From: Periplaneta americana
Lineage: Eukaryota; Arthropoda; Insecta; Blattodea; Blattidae
Length of the DNA: 64,000 nt
Direction of reading: 5' to 3'
Assembly (NCBI RefSeq): GCF_040183065.1
Contig: NC_091128.1
Coordinates: 179,302,668 to 179,366,667 of the forward strand
Shown here one piece after another: positions 62,701 through 64,000 of the stretch (within the stretch, counting starts at the first letter, position 1; every line of letters starts with the position of its first letter). A program made the position numbers and the translations under genes. A model generated the notes under the pieces. That model searched no databases, had not been told where the DNA came from, and saw nothing but the letters and a program-made list of their open reading frames with translations.

Positions 62701-63526
62701 AACCGTAATGTGAATACAAGGTAATCTATGGCGAATCCTCGGCCTCATATCGCAAAATATCATCTCGCTATCACCAATCTCATCGACGCTAAATAGCCTA
62801 GTAGTTGATGCAGCATCGTTAAATAACCAACTAAAAAAAATCGAACCCAGGATCCCCAGTTTTACGCACTGAGTGCTCTACTACTGAGCTACGCCGAGGC
62901 TCAATCCACAGCATGGATCGAATCCTTCTCCTTCGGTTTTTCCCCCATTGTGGCCTTGCTCCATGTTCGAGATATAGTATGTCGTCATGCAAGGAGCTTA
63001 CTCATATGAATGACTCCATAGAACTGGGGGTCCTGAGTTCGATCCCCAGTGCCGGAGCGAATTTTTCTCGGTCATTAACAAATAATAACCATAACAGAGA
63101 ATTCTGTAGGACCAAAAAAATAATAATAATCTTTCTTGTGATACTTTGAATTTTCATCTGCATCAAAATCTGTGATAACAAACGTGTTTCCTTTCTTTGT
63201 AAGCAGAAGTTCCTTTGTTTCACTGACCTCCCTTAATTTAAAAATAGTTAACAATCCCATGCGACCTCTGGAGACAGTCCCTTAACTTGCAGTAAACTGA
63301 CCGTCTGGTTGACAGATGGGAAGAACATTCCCAGGGTGAACAAGCCGAACAGGGGCCCGCCGACGACTCCGAAGATGGTGAGGCTGGCCTGCAGCACGCC
63401 CCCCAGGTGCTGCGCGGCGAAGGCGATGCCCAGGCACAGCAGGCCGTAGAGCAGCGCCAGCAGCTTGGAGATCAGCCCCCCGTGCACCTCGGGCAGCGGC
63501 GTGCCCTTCAGCCTAGCGTAAGCTGG
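59635..63526 (-). CDS. Sodium/solute symporter (SLC5 family), 3' four coding exons; 5' part beyond the window
   Basis: The exons, in minus-strand order, are 63526-63302, 62251-62052, 61073-60860 and 59739-59635. They join in frame with GT-AG introns and give the last 247 residues. They include ISKLLALLYGLLCLGIAFAA, GGVLQASLTIFGVVGGPLFG, GALAGLLCGLGISLWIGFG and MWYVVIGFLVTLLVGFVV membrane segments. The sequence order matches the C-terminal half of SLC5 transporters of the multivitamin/monocarboxylate (SMVT/SMCT-like) branch, which couple solute uptake to Na+ at the plasma membrane. Three N-glycosylation sequons (NCT, NTS, NVT) sit in one loop. The cytosolic tail has RKYVRRRYSTKAVGDDDDE and ends AAATPL. 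The final T-P-L fits a class I PDZ ligand. The substrate cannot be read from this part. The family call is firm, the subfamily is not. Confidence 0.92.
60860..61073 (-). CDS. SLC5 transporter, penultimate exon (last membrane segment and tail)
   Basis: The acceptor is gaatcgtgttgcag and the donor gtaagtatg. The exon has 214 nt; its first base completes a serine. It encodes SDYFVLYRLSYMWYVVIGFL, VTLLVGFVVSQIVNW and the basic tail PVMRKYVRRRYSTKAVGDDD. Confidence 0.9.
61597..61843. mobile_element. 247-bp MITE, GAAGAG family, copy 2
   Basis: Inverted ends of about 31 bp start GAAGAGCCCACTGC or GAAGAGTCCACTGC and include GGATGTCA. The 4-bp duplication AAAT lies at 61593-61596 and 61844-61847. It is non-coding and lies in the intron between the second and third visible exons of the transporter gene. 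It is a relative of 37581-37828. Confidence 0.87.
62052..62251 (-). CDS. SLC5 transporter exon with glycosylated loop
   Basis: The acceptor is gtttgtctccgcag and the donor gtgagg. The exon has 200 nt, phase 0 to phase 2. It encodes GALAGLLCGLGISLWIGFGE, then a long loop with DNCTSTTMSSMFVNTSRSVE and GQNVTAAASD. Confidence 0.92.
62530..62910 (-). mobile_element. tRNA-derived SINE, family 5, split by a family-3 SINE
   Basis: With the insert removed, the minus strand reads 'cggcgtagctcagtagtaga', 'gcactcagtgcgtaaaactg', 'gggatcctgggttcgatccc', 'cagtgctgaagctaattttt'. It has tRNA-like A and B boxes. A related plus-strand copy is at 62990-63110. It lies in a transporter intron. Confidence 0.7.
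62592..62830 (+). mobile_element. tRNA-derived SINE, family 3, with perfect target duplication
   Basis: A box 'tagctcagtcggttaagg', B box GGTTCGATCCC, 'gggctgattacctggttggg' and the tail 'gatgcagcatcgttaaataa' with an A run. The 13-bp duplication ATCGAACCCAGGA flanks it, and that sequence is itself the reverse complement of the B-box/T-arm of the family-5 SINE into which it inserted. Confidence 0.87.
62990..63110 (+). mobile_element. tRNA-derived SINE, family 5, 5'-truncated
   Basis: 'aactgggggtcctgagttcg', 'atccccagtgccggagcgaa' and 'tttttctcggtcattaacaa' match the minus-strand copy at 62530-62590. The 5' part corresponding to the A box is not evident. Confidence 0.65.
63302..63526 (-). CDS. 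SLC5 transporter, first exon visible in the window
   Basis: The acceptor is ctgtgccttccccag and the donor gtcagt. There are 75 codons in phase 0, GC-rich. It encodes PAYARLKGTPLPEVHGGLIS, KLLALLYGLLCLGIAFAAQ, HLGGVLQASLTIFGVVGGPL and FGLFTLGMFFPSVNQT. The plus-strand frame over 63407-63757 is a shadow. Confidence 0.92.
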
Positions 63527-63762
63527 CTGGGGAAGGCACAGGTTCAGATTAGCGGACTGGCTAGAAGAGAACCACACTGGACAATTCACATCAGCTCAGG
63601 AAAACCCGGCCCCTGGTGTCTCATACGCAAGCTTGAGTCCGAGGCATTTTGTTACCGACTGCAGCTGTGCAGAGGGCACGTTAACAGAGAGAAGCTCGTG
63701 TGCATTCGGATTCTTTTGTGTGCCAGAAACTGCAATGTTTATCTAGCATCTAAGTGAAATGA

Positions 63763-63957
63763 AGGCGATAATGCCAGTGAAATGAGTCCAGGGTCCAGCA
63801 CCTAAAGTTATTCAGTATTTGCGCTTAATGAGTTAAGAAAAAACCACGGGGGGGGGGGGGGGGAACATCAATTAGGTAACTTGTCCCAACCAGGATTTGA
63901 ACCCTGGTCCGCTCGCTTCACAGTCAGACATCCCACCATTACTCCACAGCAATGGAC
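63763..63957 (-). mobile_element. tRNA-derived SINE, family 2
   Basis: Read in reverse it gives 'tccattgctgtggagtaatg', 'gggttcaaatcctgg', a poly-C run replacing the 'ggttttttcc' part (G run at 63849-63863 on the plus strand) and 'ggtgctggaccctggactca'. It lies in the transporter intron at the right edge. Confidence 0.8.
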
Positions 63958-64000
63958 AATCCTCGACCTTGCAGATATATCATTGCCAAATATAGTTTTC

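Noticed and set aside
63407-63757. 116-codon plus-strand gene
   Set aside because: It is antisense to a well-supported SLC5 exon and owes its openness to that exon's GC-rich codons.
1-64000. A multi-gene defence or biosynthetic system
   Set aside because: Only three host loci are supported, none of them functionally linked. The remaining coding signals are transposon remnants.

Overview
The window is a repeat-dominated, intron-rich piece of an arthropod nuclear genome, most likely an insect. It is AT-rich and has split genes with GT-AG introns of several kilobases. It carries tRNA-derived SINEs, short-3'UTR RTE-type LINEs ending in (GTAA)n, and nearly every class of DNA transposon. TTAGG, the insect telomere unit, is present. 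The RTE protein wording recalls cockroaches (Blattodea), but that is recollection and was not tested. No prokaryotic, organellar, rRNA, CRISPR or operon feature is seen.

Host genes. (1) An orphan GC-rich internal exon of an unrecognised + strand gene lies at 426-658. (2) A complete + strand gene of seven coding exons runs from 24620 to 46999. Its phases agree across all six introns, and it encodes a 351-residue protein with four membrane segments and a proline-rich tail. I could not name it. (3) The 3' half of a - strand sodium/solute symporter (SLC5 family) lies at 59635-63526. Four coding exons are visible, ending in a possible PDZ ligand, and the 5' exons lie beyond the right edge.

Layout. 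From 1 to 24.6 kb the sequence is almost all mobile-element debris. A nested stack occupies 0.7-4.0 kb, followed by a 49-bp minisatellite, several hAT elements with 8-bp target duplications, a Penelope-like element inside one of them, pogo-like and Harbinger-like MITEs, and a mariner shell with three younger elements inside. From 24.6 to 47 kb the four-membrane-segment gene has introns filled with a P-like element that keeps a THAP start, two Helitrons, hAT copies, RTE copies, SINEs and a precise 248-bp MITE. From 47 to 59 kb there are LINE fragments, a mariner fossil, RTE pieces, a TTAA-flanked long-inverted-repeat element and a Harbinger-type element with a MADF-like ORF. From 59.6 to 63.5 kb the symporter introns hold SINEs and a second copy of the 248-bp MITE family.

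Two membrane-protein genes point toward each other across about 12.6 kb of repeats (46999 to 59635). Nothing in the sequence ties their functions together. The most novel-looking items are transposon families. They were defined here by paired ends plus target duplications read directly from the sequence.
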